Source: Moringa oleifera
Taxonomy: Eukaryota > Streptophyta > Magnoliopsida > Brassicales > Moringaceae
Assembly (NCBI GenBank): GCA_021397835.1
Contig: JAJFZO010000575.1
Location: forward strand, 3,229,001 to 3,293,000
Length of the DNA: 64,000 nt
Direction of reading: 5' to 3'
The position numbers were made by a program, and so were the translations under genes. Below, one piece after another: positions 29,276 through 42,766 of the stretch. The notes under the pieces are model-generated. The model ran no database searches and had not been told where the DNA came from. It worked only from the letters and a program-made list of their open reading frames with translations. How positions within the stretch are numbered: the stretch's first letter is position 1; the number at the start of each line of letters is the position of its first letter.

Positions 29276-30870
29276 GGTACAAGCGTGGCGATGGACCTCC
29301 GCTTCTGTGGACCACTACATAGGAGACGCGAATGGCTGAGCACGGACGAAGTTAATTAGAGGGATATTGATGGTTGATCAGTGGGTCCGATCAACCGCGA
29401 CGGACCTGATTTCTCAGGCAGCATGAGGACAGTATCAGCAAAAAATCGAACGGCTGCTATTTTGGAAGGGTGAATAAACGGTACCTGATGGTGTGTTATA
29501 AGGGCTACGATTACGAAAAGCATCTTGGGCAAAGTCAGGTTTGATGTGGGCCCTCAAAAAGATTTCCAAGGCAGTTAGTGGGTCGGATTCAGGCTTGAGT
29601 CCGGGCCCTTGTACATAAAACATGTCCTTTTGAATTCCAACAAAATTTACATAAGCAAAAGCTACACATCCATGTTTAAGAAATTGGCATTGCAGTAAAG
29701 GTCTTCTTAGTATTTATATAATATTAATTTTTAAATAAATTCATTTAATTTTTTAATAATTATTTTTAAAAATTTTAGTAAAAATAATTATTTTTATTTT
29801 ATTTAAAAAATTAAAATTATAAATGTTATAATTTAATTTGTTAAAAAATATACACAAAAATTGAGTTATCATGATAAAAAAATTTCAGAGTTTTTTTAAT
29901 ACTACAACTATTTTTAAAAAAATTATTATAAAAAAATTAAATAATTTATAATAAATAACTCGTGAATGCAAAAATATTTAAAATTAAAAATTAATTCAAA
30001 ATGAAATATAAATTTATTAGAATATTTTTTAAATATTTCAATAACAAATATATATTTAATTTTATATAATAACTTAAGTCAATTTTTAATTTGATTATTT
30101 TTTGAAGATATTTTGAAATTGAAAATAAAGACTAGGAGAGAGAGGTTAATGGTATTTATTTTTATTTTTTTAGTTTTTAAATAAACTTAAGAAATTAAAA
30201 TTTTAAATTATTATAGATTAATTCTTGAGAACTAATTCAAAATTGCACTAATAACATTTATAAAATCTAATTTATCTGAAATCCTTTATTTATTAATTTA
30301 TTTCATTCATTAGATTTTGATTAGTATTTCCTTTGTATAGTTAATGTTCGCTGAATTATAAAAAATGTGATATTTTTATAATATCTAATATTAGAGGAGT
30401 TTAACAATTATGAATAAAAAATATATTTATAAATAATAAAAATCTAAAAGTTTAATAGTAAAATAATGAATTTGTTGTTAAATTTAAACTTAAATTATGA
30501 ATAAATAAGTTGTTTCAAAAATAAATTTATCGTTAAATTTAAATTTAAGAATACTTTGATAAAATTTATCAAATTAATATAAAGTTAAATTTACATTGAT
30601 TTATAGATGAAAATTATCTAATTAATGTAGAAATTAAAATTTTACAAAAAAATGTAATCAAATTTAAGATTATTAACATTAATTATTTTTAAAAATTTAA
30701 AATTATAAACACATTTCATATTTTTTCTATATCTAGGTAAAATAACAAAGTATTTAGTTTAAAAAACATAAAAGTAAAATAATAAATGTTTATTTTAACA
30801 ACCTACATTTACATAGAAATAATAAATTTTTTCAATCAACAAATGAATAACTTAACACCAGCACTCTACC
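29276..30870. other. Intergenic, very AT-rich from about 29.7 kb
   Basis: Bases 29276-29640 are GC-balanced and should contain the helicase promoter. About 29700-30780 is very AT-rich low-complexity DNA without ORFs or clear repeat boundaries. Confidence 0.5.
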
Positions 30871-31062
30871 ATACCACCTCAAAGCATATAATAAGTACGG
30901 ATCGCAAAAAGCCTGGAACCTTCATGCTCTGTTTTTTTCTTCTTTCCTTTCTCAGTTGGAGAAGAGAGCAGAGACGGGTTCTAGGAACATCTCTCTGAAT
31001 CCAACAAAGAAAAGCGAAGGTCTTAGCCAGCAGGGTAAGAAAGGAATCGTGGAGGAACTTTG

Positions 31063-34000
31063 ATGGCTGTGGAAGTTGAGGCCGCAACCGCTCCGGGGTT
31101 AGCACTTGCTGATACCGACATCAATTGGAACAGGTTCCTCTCTCTTACATTTCCTTCGGGTTGCTAACACTGACTCAACTCGTTCTTCTTTTCTTTTTTT
31201 GTTTTATCTTAGTTTTTTTTCCTTTGAATTTCCGTTCATTCTTTCACTTGAATTGTTTTAGTTGTATTCTTAATGTATCGCACAACGCGTTCTATCCCTT
31301 TATCATGTCCGCTTCCTACGCTAAATGGAGCATTAGGACTTTGATCATCCATTATATCTAGCTCTACAGTATTTCATTTCTGCGGGACGGTTTTCCTACA
31401 GGAATGATATGAAATGGGTTGGCGTCATCTTGTCGTACTGAAAAAGTTTTCTTTTTTTCTTTTTTCTTTTTGGTTTGTTTCTATTTGAAAGAGAATGGCT
31501 ATAGTATTCATTCTCAGGTAAATGCATGAGATGCTAAAAGTTATGCGAACAGAAGGAGTTTGAAATCATAGGTGCCGTGCTATATTTTTTAATTATGGTT
31601 AAGATGAATGCTTTGACATTCTATTCTACTTAGTCCTTGATATTTATATGTCATGCTGATTAACCCAATTATGCAATACTAGAGAGGATTAACAGGTTGC
31701 TGGATGAGGTCAACATCAAATATGAGAGCATTGTTGCTGGGTTGATCTATTTAAGTGCCAAACTTATCATAAATTTATTTGTTTGTCTTAGATTTGATTT
31801 GGGTTCCTTTTTCAAGATTGTATCACTTGGATTTTTATTTTTTTATTTTTTTATATGTGAGCATTTTCTTAACATACTTAATGTAAACAAAAAGATATCT
31901 TATGGCTGTCTGGCTGCATCCTAGGCTGGACAAGACAAGGTTTCACATCATAGGGGCTGTTCTCTTTACTGCTCAATCAGCCTTGTTACATCCAACTGCA
32001 GTTGTAAAGACAAGGATGCAAGTTGCTAGTTCTGGATTTTCTCACATGCGTGGAATATCAGTATTTACACATATACTTAGGATTGATGGCATACCTGGCA
32101 TTTTCAGAGGTTTTGGCACTTCTGCAATTGGGTCGTTGCCTGGTAGGGTCATGGCTTTGACATCTCTTGAAGTGTCAAAAGATATAATGTTCAAATACAC
32201 AGAAGATCTAGATATCCCCGAAACAACTCGTGTTGGCATTGCAAATGGGGTGGCAGGCATGTTGTCAAACTTAGTTTCTTGTGTATACTATGTGCCTTTG
32301 GATGTGGTATGTAAGCTGATTCTTAACCATCTTGTAACTTTTGATGTTATTTGCCTGCAAAAAACAGGGAAGGAAGTTTGCAAGACAAGTAATAATTAAG
32401 CATAAACAATACGGTAATTAAAAGGCATTGATCTAAATGGTGCAAATATCCTGTTTTTTTTACTTCAGAACAAATATCGTGTATATGCTTCAGCTTAATC
32501 TCATGTTTGAGCATGGATTCTTGGCCATGAACAATGTCTTAATCTATTTGTTCAAGGAAGATGGGGCATGAAATCCGCTATTTGTAAGGGTAATGCCCAA
32601 TACATCTAGTATTCGCTTACTGCCAGATTGTGATCTAGAAAGGCCCACTTGTATGAAGTTGATATATTTTAGGCTGGATTCAGAGAGTTATAGTTTTCCT
32701 TATTTTTGTTCGTAGGATGAATCTGTTTATACTTTTAATTGTGATTGTAAAAGGCCAGTCCAATTTTACTGTCTTTCTGGGTTGTAGTCCTTAATGGGGT
32801 TACTTTTGTTGTTTAAGTTACAGAAATTTGGTTGTTTTCTTTTCCATAGAATTCCATACTGAGTGCACCACTTGTGATGACCTCCTTACTATTACAGTTG
32901 ATATTGTATTGTCAGATTTGCCAGAGACTGATGGTGCAAGGACTTCCTGGGACAACAAGCTGCAGTGGGCCATTTGATGTTATAAGTAAAGTGATAAAGG
33001 CTGAAGGACTCCGAGGAATGTATAGAGGCTTTGGATTGACTGCTGTGTCTCAATCCCCAGCTTCTGCACTTTGGTGGGGAACCTATGGTGCTGCCCAGCA
33101 CATCATCTGGAGGTATGCCTCGTTGTTTAAATACCTACCATATGTTGTTAACACAAACTTATCATGTTGGACAAGTATGTAAAGAATTGCTGTATTCTCT
33201 TGTTTTAGGAGCTTGGGCTATATTGACAATATGGAGAAGAAACCATCTCATATCGAGATAGTGACAGTACAGGCTACAGCGGGAATGGTGGCTGGTGCTT
33301 GCTCATCTGTTGTCACTACCCCCATAGACACGGTAAAGACACGTCTTCAGGTAATATGACATTATCCTCTGCTGTTCTTGCAGTGTCACAACCTTTAAGA
33401 GGAAATAAATTTGTTTTGTTGATTCTCCATTTCATTTCCATCGTGTTAAATTTCACATTTCTTCATATGCTAATATGCTGGTTAATGATGCACGGCTTTC
33501 TCTTCATCGAAGGTCATGGATAATTACGGTGTTGGGAGGCCATCAGTGCTCAAGACAGCGAAGGCACTCTTCCAGGACGATGGCTGGTGGGGCTTCTACA
33601 GAGGGTTTGGGCCTCGGTTCTTGAATATGTCACTTTATGGAACAACAATGATAGTTACCTATGAACTAATAAGTATGTCAACCTCCTGATCTCTTTGGTA
33701 ATCTAAAGTTTTGATCTCCCCGATAGAGGAGCTTTGAACTTAAGGTTATTTCGACACTTATCTTGATTTGCAGCATGCCATTGAGTTGTTTTTCATCATA
33801 ATGCATGACTTTGAGGCAACCTTCCTATATGATTTAAATGTCCTTTAAGCTCCTTCTTTCCCCTAACTTGGATTGAGAGGTGGATCCAGTATTCATTTTC
33901 TTTTTCGATTAGCAAGGAATCGTCAATTTAACTTTAACAGCATGATGGTGAATATATTAACCCATATCACGCAATTTTTCCTTCATATTGTGGCTGAAAG

Positions 34001-34066
34001 CATGGCTGTTTTCTCTATCTTTTTCCTTCTTTCCTTGCAGAGAGATTATCAGTAAAGCATGTGTGA
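31063..34066 (+). CDS. Mitochondrial solute carrier, SLC25A44-like
   Basis: An inner-membrane mitochondrial carrier. Exons: 31063-31133, 31925-32306, 32916-33112, 33209-33350, 33513-33672, 34041-34066, giving 325 residues, a normal length. Three carrier repeats are visible. Signature 1 is HPTAVVKTRMQ, lacking the usual acidic residue. Signature 2 is VPLDVICQRLMVQG and signature 3 is TPIDTVKTRLQ. Glycine-rich second halves (GIFRGFG, GMYRGFG, GFYRGFG) follow each. The WNRLDKTRFHIIGAVLF start, the VPLDVICQ signature and SPASALWWGTYG resemble human SLC25A44, which imports branched-chain amino acids. At5g15640 is the likely Arabidopsis homologue, from memory. The substrate is inferred from this likeness only. 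The final exon is tiny (RLSVKHV after the split codon) but keeps the frame. Confidence 0.92.
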
Positions 34067-35615
34067 CATCTCGCGCAAAGGATGTGGAAGCTACTCTGAA
34101 TTCCAGGGAAACCAAAATGAGTACACTGCAACTTCTAGATGGCTAATCTGGAGGTATCTTGAGTACAGCATCAGCATGATTATATTGGGTCGCTTTTCTT
34201 CAAAAAGTTGTTCCTTCTCTGCTATTTGATTAGGAGTGACCTTCTTTTCTCTCTGATTAATTACTCATACCGGTGAATCTATGCAGCAATTCAAATTTTG
34301 TTTTCCCATTTTTCACTTGTTCATTGCAGCTTTTAAGCAATGGGGAACACCATTGCATTCCAATAGAATCTTCTTTTCTTTGTTTTCCCCTGTCAAAAAA
34401 ATATTGCTACTCTGAATAACAGAAATTAATTTGCTATTGTGGGTTTGAAATTAATTATTAGTTTGGTGTTTAATTTCATTGAGCTATTTATTGGATTTGC
34501 TTGTTGTTGCCTCTTTAACTGTATTTCTCTAAATCAGTCAAACCAAAGAGAGTCTGAAGCATTGAAAATGAGAAACTATCCAACATCCTGTGTCAATAAA
34601 CATATCTTTTTATTTTTAAAAAGTGATAAATTTATTTTTAATTTATTAAATATTAAATTAAATTTAAATTTATATAATTATAAAAATTTAATATTTTTTA
34701 TTAAAATATTTCAAAAAATAATTTTAATGAATTTTTTATTTTATTTTGAATTTATTTTTTAAATATGAATAATTTTATATATAATATTTATTTTTAATAA
34801 ATTTTTCAAATTTTGATTGTATAAATTTAAAAATATGTATTTTTTACACTTAAAAATTTTTGAAATTTTTTTTGTAAAAGTAGTCATATATATTTGCATA
34901 TGTGAAAATTTTTAATTTAAATTTTGTTGTATAAATTTTTAATTTAAATATTATTAAATTTTTAATAATCTTTAATTTAATTTAAATTAATTAATTAAAA
35001 TTTATTCTGTCATTTTTTAAATTTTAAAATTTATTTTATAATATAAAATAAACATCAAAATTTTGTATAACATTTACTTTTTATTTTACTTATCACTAAT
35101 CAATATTTTTAAGAATGAAAATTTTATAAAATTTATATATATATATATATATAAAATAATAAATTAGATTTCAATATTTTAAAAAAATATTGCATACATA
35201 AAGTAACAAAAAGTAAATACAAACTCTACATTTTAATGTTGTTCAAAATAAATATTAGCACTAAAGGTAAAATGGTTTTTCATATTTAATTCTTATCTCT
35301 TCAACTTTTATTTTTAAGTATAAAACTTTATACTACTCATAAAAATCTAAAAAATTAAAAAATTTAACAATTAACATAGAAAAAATTGAAGAGATAAAAA
35401 TCAATATTTTTGCAATGAAATAAAAATAAAAATAATTTAATTTAATTTTTCTCATTTTTGAAAATTCATGAAATAAAATGTAGAGATAATTTTTTTTGAC
35501 AATGAAAACAAATTTAAAAAAAGTAATTATAAATCAAATGAGTTGTAGTTGAATAGAAGAAAAGGAAAATTAAAATTATATGCCATCGTCTGTTTTTTTT
35601 TTTTCTTATCTTTGT
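34067..35615. other. 3' flank of carrier gene, then AT-rich intergenic DNA
   Basis: Bases 34067-34450 look like 3' UTR and flank. From about 34600 the DNA is very AT-rich with an (AT)n run at about 35134-35153. The plus ORF 34439-34762 is a by-product of low-complexity sequence. Confidence 0.5.
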
Positions 35616-36286
35616 GGTATGTTTGGTTCATGAAATAAAATAGAGATGAAATAAAATAGGTATTTTTTAAGAATAAAAAATAGAAAAAATAAAAAAGAAT
35701 AAATATTATTATGTTTGGTTTATTGAAATTGAATAAAGTATGAATTCATTTTGACGTGTTTGGTTCATCAAAGAATAAGATAGAAAAGTAATTAAAACTT
35801 AAAAAATTAATATACCATTCAATTAAATTAATTATAATTAAATTAATTATAATTAAATTAAATTTTATTAATATTTAATTAATAAATATTTTATAATAAT
35901 AAATTATTATAAAAATAATATTACTTAAATAATATTTAATAATTATTTTTAAATATTAATATTATAAAAATAAAATTAATTAATATTTTAATAATAATAT
36001 TTTTATTTTTGATAAATTATTTAAAAAATAAAAATAAAAATTATTATATATAAATATATGATAATAATATAAAAATTTTATTAAAGATAAGTTAAAAATA
36101 AAAAATATAATAAATTTTTTATTTTTATAAAATTTATTACGAGAATTCACTTAGAAATAATTATTTTAAATTTAAAAAAATCAAAAAATTATAATTATTT
36201 AAGAAAAATATATTAAATATTAAAAAATAATTTTATATAAAATAAAATATAAAAAATTAATATTTCTGTCAATCAAACATGCTCTT
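35616..36286. mobile_element. Candidate MITE-like element
   Basis: The left end GGTATGTTTGGTTCATGAAA is matched on the minus strand at the right end by GAGCATGTTTGATTGACAG, giving imperfect inverted termini about 670 bases apart. The TGTTTGGTT motif recurs at about 35711 and 35756, followed each time by an AATAAA/ATAG-rich stretch, as in sub-terminal repeats. Inside is AT-rich and non-coding. Target-site duplication is unclear, so class and exact ends are uncertain. Confidence 0.4.
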
Positions 36287-37320
36287 AAAGAATAAAAAGC
36301 TTTTCCTAATTGCTTCTATATCCACAGCAAAATTGACTTTACAATCAAAATTTTTTTGTTGGATTTTGTGCATTTAATAATTGAAGTGTTAATCTTCTCC
36401 AACAGTAGATTTTACTTAAATGAAGTGTCATTATTTATGAAAACGATAAAATAAAAAAAAAATCCCATTCTCAATATCCTAACACATGAACATATACCTC
36501 CAAAGCTTTGAAAATGGGATTGGAAAACTGGGATTGGTAAAATAAAACAAAATTTTCAGATATTATGTCATAAAAGAAATTTTACTATTTATTTAGGTAT
36601 TATATAAATTACTGTTTTTTAAAGTTATTTTGATAAAATTTTTGTAAAAAAATAAAAAAAAATCATACTGACGAGTAAATCCAAAAATGACTGATCAGTG
36701 ATTACAACTACTATATATTTCTTTTTGTGCAAACAAAAATTTCCGGCGAAGTTATTTATAGGTCTACTTTGGCACTACCCAAAGGAAGAAGAGGAACACG
36801 CGCCGGTGGCCTTTTTTTCACGAGGGTAAAAGGGTCCGTCTACAGTTGGATGAGTAATGACTGGTGAACCGACTTAAAAATTTTGATTAGAGGAGGGAAC
36901 TTTCCATTTTAAGGAGAAACGGAGGGAAAAGATCTAACCAATTATTCCATGGCACGCTCAAATTCTGAAGGGTTAAAAAGTGTCCGCTGTTAAATTAAGG
37001 AGCAGTGCTAGCACAACAGCAATCAGTCACAGGCTCCCATGATTGTTCACTGATCACATTGATCATAACAGGCGTTATGCAACAATTGCATGAATCTGAT
37101 TCGACGATTCTTTAAAATCATGGCTGTTACCGTCAATTTAGTTTCATTCCATTTATTTCCCTTCCTTAGTGGCACTCTTGCTATTCTCGGACTCCAAGAG
37201 GGTGATTCTCGGCAAATGAGCATAAAAAAGGCAAGTTGCACCTCGAAAACGCTGCGTATTGGGATGAGAATCTCTGCGCGTTGCTGTTTAACAGGCACCA
37301 AACAGCCTCCTTAGTGTTCT
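36287..37320. other. Intergenic, upstream of the YTH gene
   Basis: AT-rich to about 36740, then GC-balanced DNA that probably carries the promoter of the YTH gene. Small ORFs overlapping on both strands at 37047-37396 have no family features. Confidence 0.45.
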
Positions 37321-38822
37321 TTTTTTTTTTCTCTCTCTCCCACCCTCTCGTTTCCCCCCCCTCTCTCTCTCTCTTCCCTGTAGGGTTAGGGTTCATTTCA
37401 GTCGTGTTTTACTTCGATGAAATGTTGCAGAAGCCACCCTCTTCCCTCCTCAGGTTGCTTGATTCATCCGTCGTAGAAATTTCTAGGTCAAACATAGCCT
37501 GATGCCGCTATTTCCTGGTATGAGAAAATCTATTCGCTTCCCAACTTCTCTTTATCATTTACTTTGGTTTTCGTCCCTGAGGTTTCATATTGTATTGGTT
37601 GAATAATAGCTTTCACCGAAATGCGTTCGTGATTTTTTTGTTAACTTACTGTTCTTTTTGTTGTACCAAGTGATTGATTTAGAGATTTACGAAAGCTATT
37701 TTATATAATTTGTAGTATGAGCCTAATTTTATGCGGATGAGTTGCTTTTACAGGATTTCTTGATAATTATGCATTTAGGGAGGGTATTTAATACCTTGAC
37801 CATTATTAAGTTTTTGTAGTTTTGTTGAGTATAATAATTTAATTACTTCCATGAGAGATCAGGTATACATTGGATGCTATGTGCTGTTGAGTAGTTTAGT
37901 TGGTTTTTCTTACATTGTTATTTTGCTGATAAGGTTCCTTGCATGATGTTAGTGTGACAGTTGAGTTGTTTTTAAATGTAATAGTTAAAAATTTTGGGCT
38001 ATTCAGGATCTGAAATTGTTTAGTGGGTTTGTCCATCTTTGTTTTTCAGTTGTTTTCTGTCCTTTCCTGCTCAAAAATAAAAAATTTATTCTGCTCAAAA
38101 TTGTTTTCTGTCCCCCTTTTTAAAATTTTCTTTTTATATACTTTGAAGTATCCTTGTGAATCAAACTGGAATGGTGCAGAGATTTTGGGCCTTTTTTTTC
38201 CATAAGTTTCTTGTTATTACTAATTATGAAACTTGAAATGTCTAACGACTGCTTTTGAATTAACTTGTGTAACGGTCAACGGTGGGCTAGGTGGAGAAAA
38301 TTTGGACAGTTATCCTGGTTCAATCTGACTCCTCACGAGGAAGCCCATTTGAAAACTGCTCTGTTATTGATTGTGGTGGGGATTACTTGTTAAAGTGGTG
38401 TTAGTTTTATTGTTGTGAAAGCTTGTTAAGAACTCATTGTTTCTACTTGGTTTATTATATCTTTTGTATTGACGACATGAATGGGCATCCAAATTTATTC
38501 AAGAATTACTTCCAAGAATCTTGCTTGCAACGTTCCTGCTGCCACTTAGTTTGCCTCCTTAAATTTCTTGGGATTTTTATTGCAGTTTTTGCTAGTGACA
38601 TTTATGTTTTGCTTGTCATCTATGGGAAGCCAGTGAAGAAAGAAAGTGTCTTGTAAACTTTTTTGATGCTGTAGATATTATGAGTTTGAGTTGTTTTATG
38701 TGTTTTCTAGAACTCTCTTTGAAAATGATATGGTTTCATCTATCTTGGGGAAGTTATGAAATTTCCTTAATATTATCCTAATCTGTTTTTATATGCTTAA
38801 GCTTTATTGACTACTTGCACAG
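37321..38822 (+). promoter_or_regulatory. Leader of the YTH gene: CT tract, telo-box, uORFs, and a long 5' intron
   Basis: A pyrimidine tract with CT repeats spans about 37321-37380, followed by TAGGGTTAGGGTT (37381-37393), an inverted telo-box typical of plant genes of the translation apparatus. Two short overlapping uORFs follow. One starts at 37417 (19 codons plus stop) and one at 37422 (26 codons, ending TGA at 37500-37502). A donor at 37516/37517 (TTTCCTG/GTATGAG) and the acceptor at 38822 define a probable 1.3 kb leader intron. The upstream exon does not join in frame with an ATG, so it is called non-coding. Confidence 0.5.
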
Positions 38823-38844
38823 GAGTGGCAGATTTGATTTCGAA

Positions 38845-41800
38845 ATGTATAATGTTTCTGAGCAAGGAAAAGCTGAAAGTTATCTGGTATTTTCTTGAGA
38901 ACTGTGAAGTGTTTTTTGGTTCTTGTTTATCTAGTTGACATTAAAACTTGTTTCTTGGTGTGTTAAACTATGTTCTTGTGTTGTTGCAATTGGCTGATTA
39001 TAGCATGTTCGATACTTCTATGTGGTTTGTCCTTAGATTCAAGTTGCTGAATCAAACTTTCAATTGACAAATCCACTTCTTGAGCAAGTTGAAGTTATGT
39101 ACAACGAAGGAGCCCCTGACTTTGTTGTTGATCAGGGCTTGTATTATCCTAATACTACCAACTATGGCTATTATTGTACAGGTAATTTGAGGAGCACATT
39201 TCTAGTTGATTATGATGTTCTTGTAGCATTTATAATGCTTGCTGATTGAATGTGTCAGGTCTTGAATCACCCGGTGAATGGGAGGACCACCATAGAATTT
39301 TTGGTGTAGATGGTCCAGATATCCAGTATGCGGTACTTGACCTCTCTCTCTCTCTCTCTCTCTCTCTCTTGCACATGAGAAAACATGCATAAGCTGCACA
39401 GCTACATGTATCATAAATATTGATCTATGCTCTAACTAAAAAGTAGCTGAATTATGTTACTTTCTGATGACTTTCTTCTTTTACTGCTTTAGGGTGCTCA
39501 AACTGAAAGTTCGCCTTATGTATATTATACATCTAGCTATGGATACCCACAGTCTCCATACAACCCATACAATCCTTACATACCTGGTGCTACAATAGGT
39601 GTTGATGGCCCATTTGTAGGGGCACAACAATATTACACAGTCCCCCCTTACCAAAATTCCCTATCTTCGCCTGCTTACATTCCCATTGTTGTTCAACCCG
39701 ATATCATGCCTAATGGTTCCGATCCATTGTTAGACACTGGTGTATCAGTTACTAATAGACCCAATGGAAGAGGATTTAGGCAGAGTCTTGCTTCTGCATC
39801 GGCCTCATTTCCTGGGAACCCTACGAAACCTGCTGCCGCTCAAACCCACTCCCTGCCCAGGGTTTCAGAAGGACAGAGGTCTAATATTGGACCAAGTAAG
39901 CAACCTATGATGCATGGAGATATTTCTTCCAGTGGTTTCCTTTCTCCAGCTTCGACCCGTGTTTTTCAGGTATCTTTTCCTTTGACCTGGTCTATGCTGC
40001 TTTGTTTCCTGAAATGGAAGAGTCAGATAGTCCTTTTAATTTCTAGACAATTTTCTTCTAATCCTCGTGATGATGACTATCTGAATTGGAACTAGGTGCC
40101 GCATTGAGATATTGCTATCTTTAGTGGGGCCTGTAAATTGATATTATTTTCTTTTGTTACATTTTTATATTGTTGGGGTGAGATCAAGCTAAAGGTTTTC
40201 AATGAATATCGTTTTTTCACTATCCCATTAATTCTGTGGCTTTTGGGTACCCTTCCCTTTGATTTTAAGTTTCTGTCTGCATTTAGGGGGTAGAAATGCT
40301 TCTGCTTCCATTCACACCATTGGTAACATATTCTCTGGGAAAGTTTTGTCCTTTAACCAATTACAAGTCGCGCTTCATGTTATTAATAGCTTCCTTCATT
40401 TTGAATCAACAATCATGGACAGGCTGCAGTTGATAAGCTCCGACCAAAGATTTATGGTGGGAGAACTCTGAATGATGTGAATGGAAGTGCAGATGCACTA
40501 GGCGAACAGAACAGAGGCCCTAGAAGCAACAGATCGAGAAAACAACTGGTAGTGAAAGCTTATACGAACAAAGCTGGAGCTAGTGATGCGCAAGGAAACA
40601 TTGTAATCAATACAGATCAGTATAACAAAGATGATTTCCCTGTTAACTATGTTGATGCAAAGTTTTTTGTAATAAAATCATATAGCGAAGATGATGTTCA
40701 CAAGAGCATCAAATATAATGTGTGGTCTTCTACTCCTCATGGGAACAAGAAACTGCAGAGTGCATATGAAGATGCCCTGAAATTAGCCTCTGAAGAACCC
40801 AGTGGCTGTCCAATCTTCTTGTTCTTTTCTGTGAGTTATATTCTTCTACTCACCCACCAATATAAAAAAAAAAAAATCTTGGCATTCCTTTTTTTAAAAA
40901 AAAAAAATTATAAATTGAAAAAATAAATTTAAACTAAGCAATTTTGTCTAATTTCATTTGGCTATGTTGTGTGGCAATACTTTGTTCATGCAGGTTAATG
41001 CAAGTGGTCAGTTTTGTGGTGTTGCTGAGATGGTTGGTCCTGTTGATTTCCAGAAGGATATGGATTTTTGGCAGCAGGATAAGTGGAGCGGGAGCTTCGC
41101 TGTCAAGTGGCACATCATTAAAGATGTGCCAAATGCCAGCTTCAGGCACATCATATTGGAGAACAATGAGAACAAGCCAGTGACCAACAGTAGAGATACA
41201 CAAGAGGTATGTGCTCTTTTTGTTTTTGTTTTCTTTGTGAAAGAAATAAATGTGCAATATGTTAGCCTATTTGATACTTAGAGCTTCATTTATGTAGAGG
41301 AAAAACACTGTTTATTAGTCTAAGTGGTTACTTTCTTTTGTTGGTGTGTTTGCTAAATTTTCATTATGTTTGTTTAGCATCTCTTACTTGTAAGGTCAAA
41401 ATTAATACAATTTTTTTGAATGATTTTCTGCACAATGTATCGGATGTGTGGGCCCATGGAGAGCGTCATTGTTGTTATTGTCAACATAGAACATGAATTT
41501 AGTATGATAATGCAATATAAATTGCTATAATTTACTGGTAAAAAATATGCTATTATTTCTTTTTATGATTGTCTGTAATAATTAGGTATATATTTATGAG
41601 TGTGAGCTTAGGGTGAATTGGGATTGGTTAGCATTGCCTACAGGAGACCTCTACGCTAACTCCATCTCGAGAATGTCCGCTCCGACATTCCTATTGTATG
41701 GCATGTATTAAAGAGCTTTGATTAGTTCTATCGTATACCTCTTGTTTTCCCCCTTATACATCTGTTAAACCATTTTATCAGCTTCTCTTCATAGTCCATA

Positions 41801-42766
41801 ATTTGCGGTAGTATTTGAATATATCTCTCATAATGTACTTAGTCAAGCTCTCTTGAATGCTTTTTTTGCATGTACAATATTCTACATCATTATTTAAGTC
41901 AGCAGCAGCAATTAGCTTGTGATTAGGGACAAACTATTCTTGGGGTTCACGCAATCGTGTCATTTCATGAAACTTTTCTATGATCAGAGAAGATGTAAAG
42001 ATGGTTGCGGGTGTGCAATAAAGGAAATGCATTTGTGAAGTAGGGATGTGATAGGTATTAAGGTTCCATTAACAGAAGCCAACAAAATTTTAATTTTTAT
42101 CTGAGGATTATGGCTTTGATGTAACTGCCAAATTTTGGTATTGTTTATTTCATAATTTTTCCAAATATGCAGATAATGCATAAGCAGGGTCTGGAGATGC
42201 TGAAAATATTCAAAGACCACACAATGAAGACATCTTTACTTGATGACTTTATGTATTATGAAAATCGTCAGAAAATCATTCAGGAAGAGAAGGCGAGGCT
42301 GTTATACAAAAGCTTTAGAAGTCCTTTTCTGGTGCCCGAATTAGAATCTGTGGAAACACTAAACTTTGCAGTTGAGCTCCCTCCAGACAAAGAAGAGAAA
42401 AATGTGAAACATGACAATACTAACAGCCTGAAAAATTTTGTGGCCTCTTCAGAAAAGCTGGTTTGTTTAAATCCTGATGTGGGGAATGCAAATAGTATGG
42501 GGGACAATGTGGAAGAAGTTGCAGTTGGATTGAATGATGATGTCATGTCTACTTTGAGGATTGGTTCACTCACCATAAAGCCAAATCAGGCTGAGTCAAA
42601 ACCAGGGGCTGATGCTGCAGTTTCTGGTGCTACTGAAACCATTGATGTTGTCACCGTGGGATCAATGCCTGTCAAAGTCAATGGATTTGCTGAATCTTCT
42701 AATATTTTAACTGTTGGTACAATTCCACTTGATCCCAGGTCACTTCAGCAAAAGATTGGGCTTTAA
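38845..42766 (+). CDS. ECT: YTH-domain m6A reader, ECT family (ECT6/ECT7 type)
   Basis: A cytoplasmic reader of N6-methyladenosine in mRNA. Coding exons: 38845-38886, 39037-39181, 39259-39332, 39493-39969, 40423-40830, 40994-41206, 42173-42766, giving 650 residues. The N-terminal half is Tyr/Pro/Gly/Asn-rich and disordered ([26 protein letters not shown]), as in other ECTs. The YTH domain starts at about 326 ([17 protein letters not shown]). The three aromatic-cage tryptophans appear intact: W347 (NVWSS), W408 (DFWQQ) and W413 (DKWSG). The first ATG gives MYNVSEQGK. An internal ATG at 39097 gives [14 protein letters not shown], which as I recall is the annotated start in Arabidopsis ECT7, so a shorter form is possible. 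A (CT)14 repeat lies in the intron at 39342-39369. Confidence 0.93.
39342..39370 (+). repeat. (CT)14 microsatellite in YTH gene intron
   Basis: A perfect CT dinucleotide run about ten bases after the donor of the third coding intron. Likely polymorphic between individuals. Confidence 0.9.

Noticed and set aside
34439..34762. 107-codon ORF made mainly of Phe, Leu, Asn and Ile
   Set aside because: Low-complexity AT-rich DNA yields such ORFs by chance.
39342..39370. CT repeat as a CRISPR-like or regulatory array
   Set aside because: A perfect dinucleotide microsatellite in an intron, no spacers.
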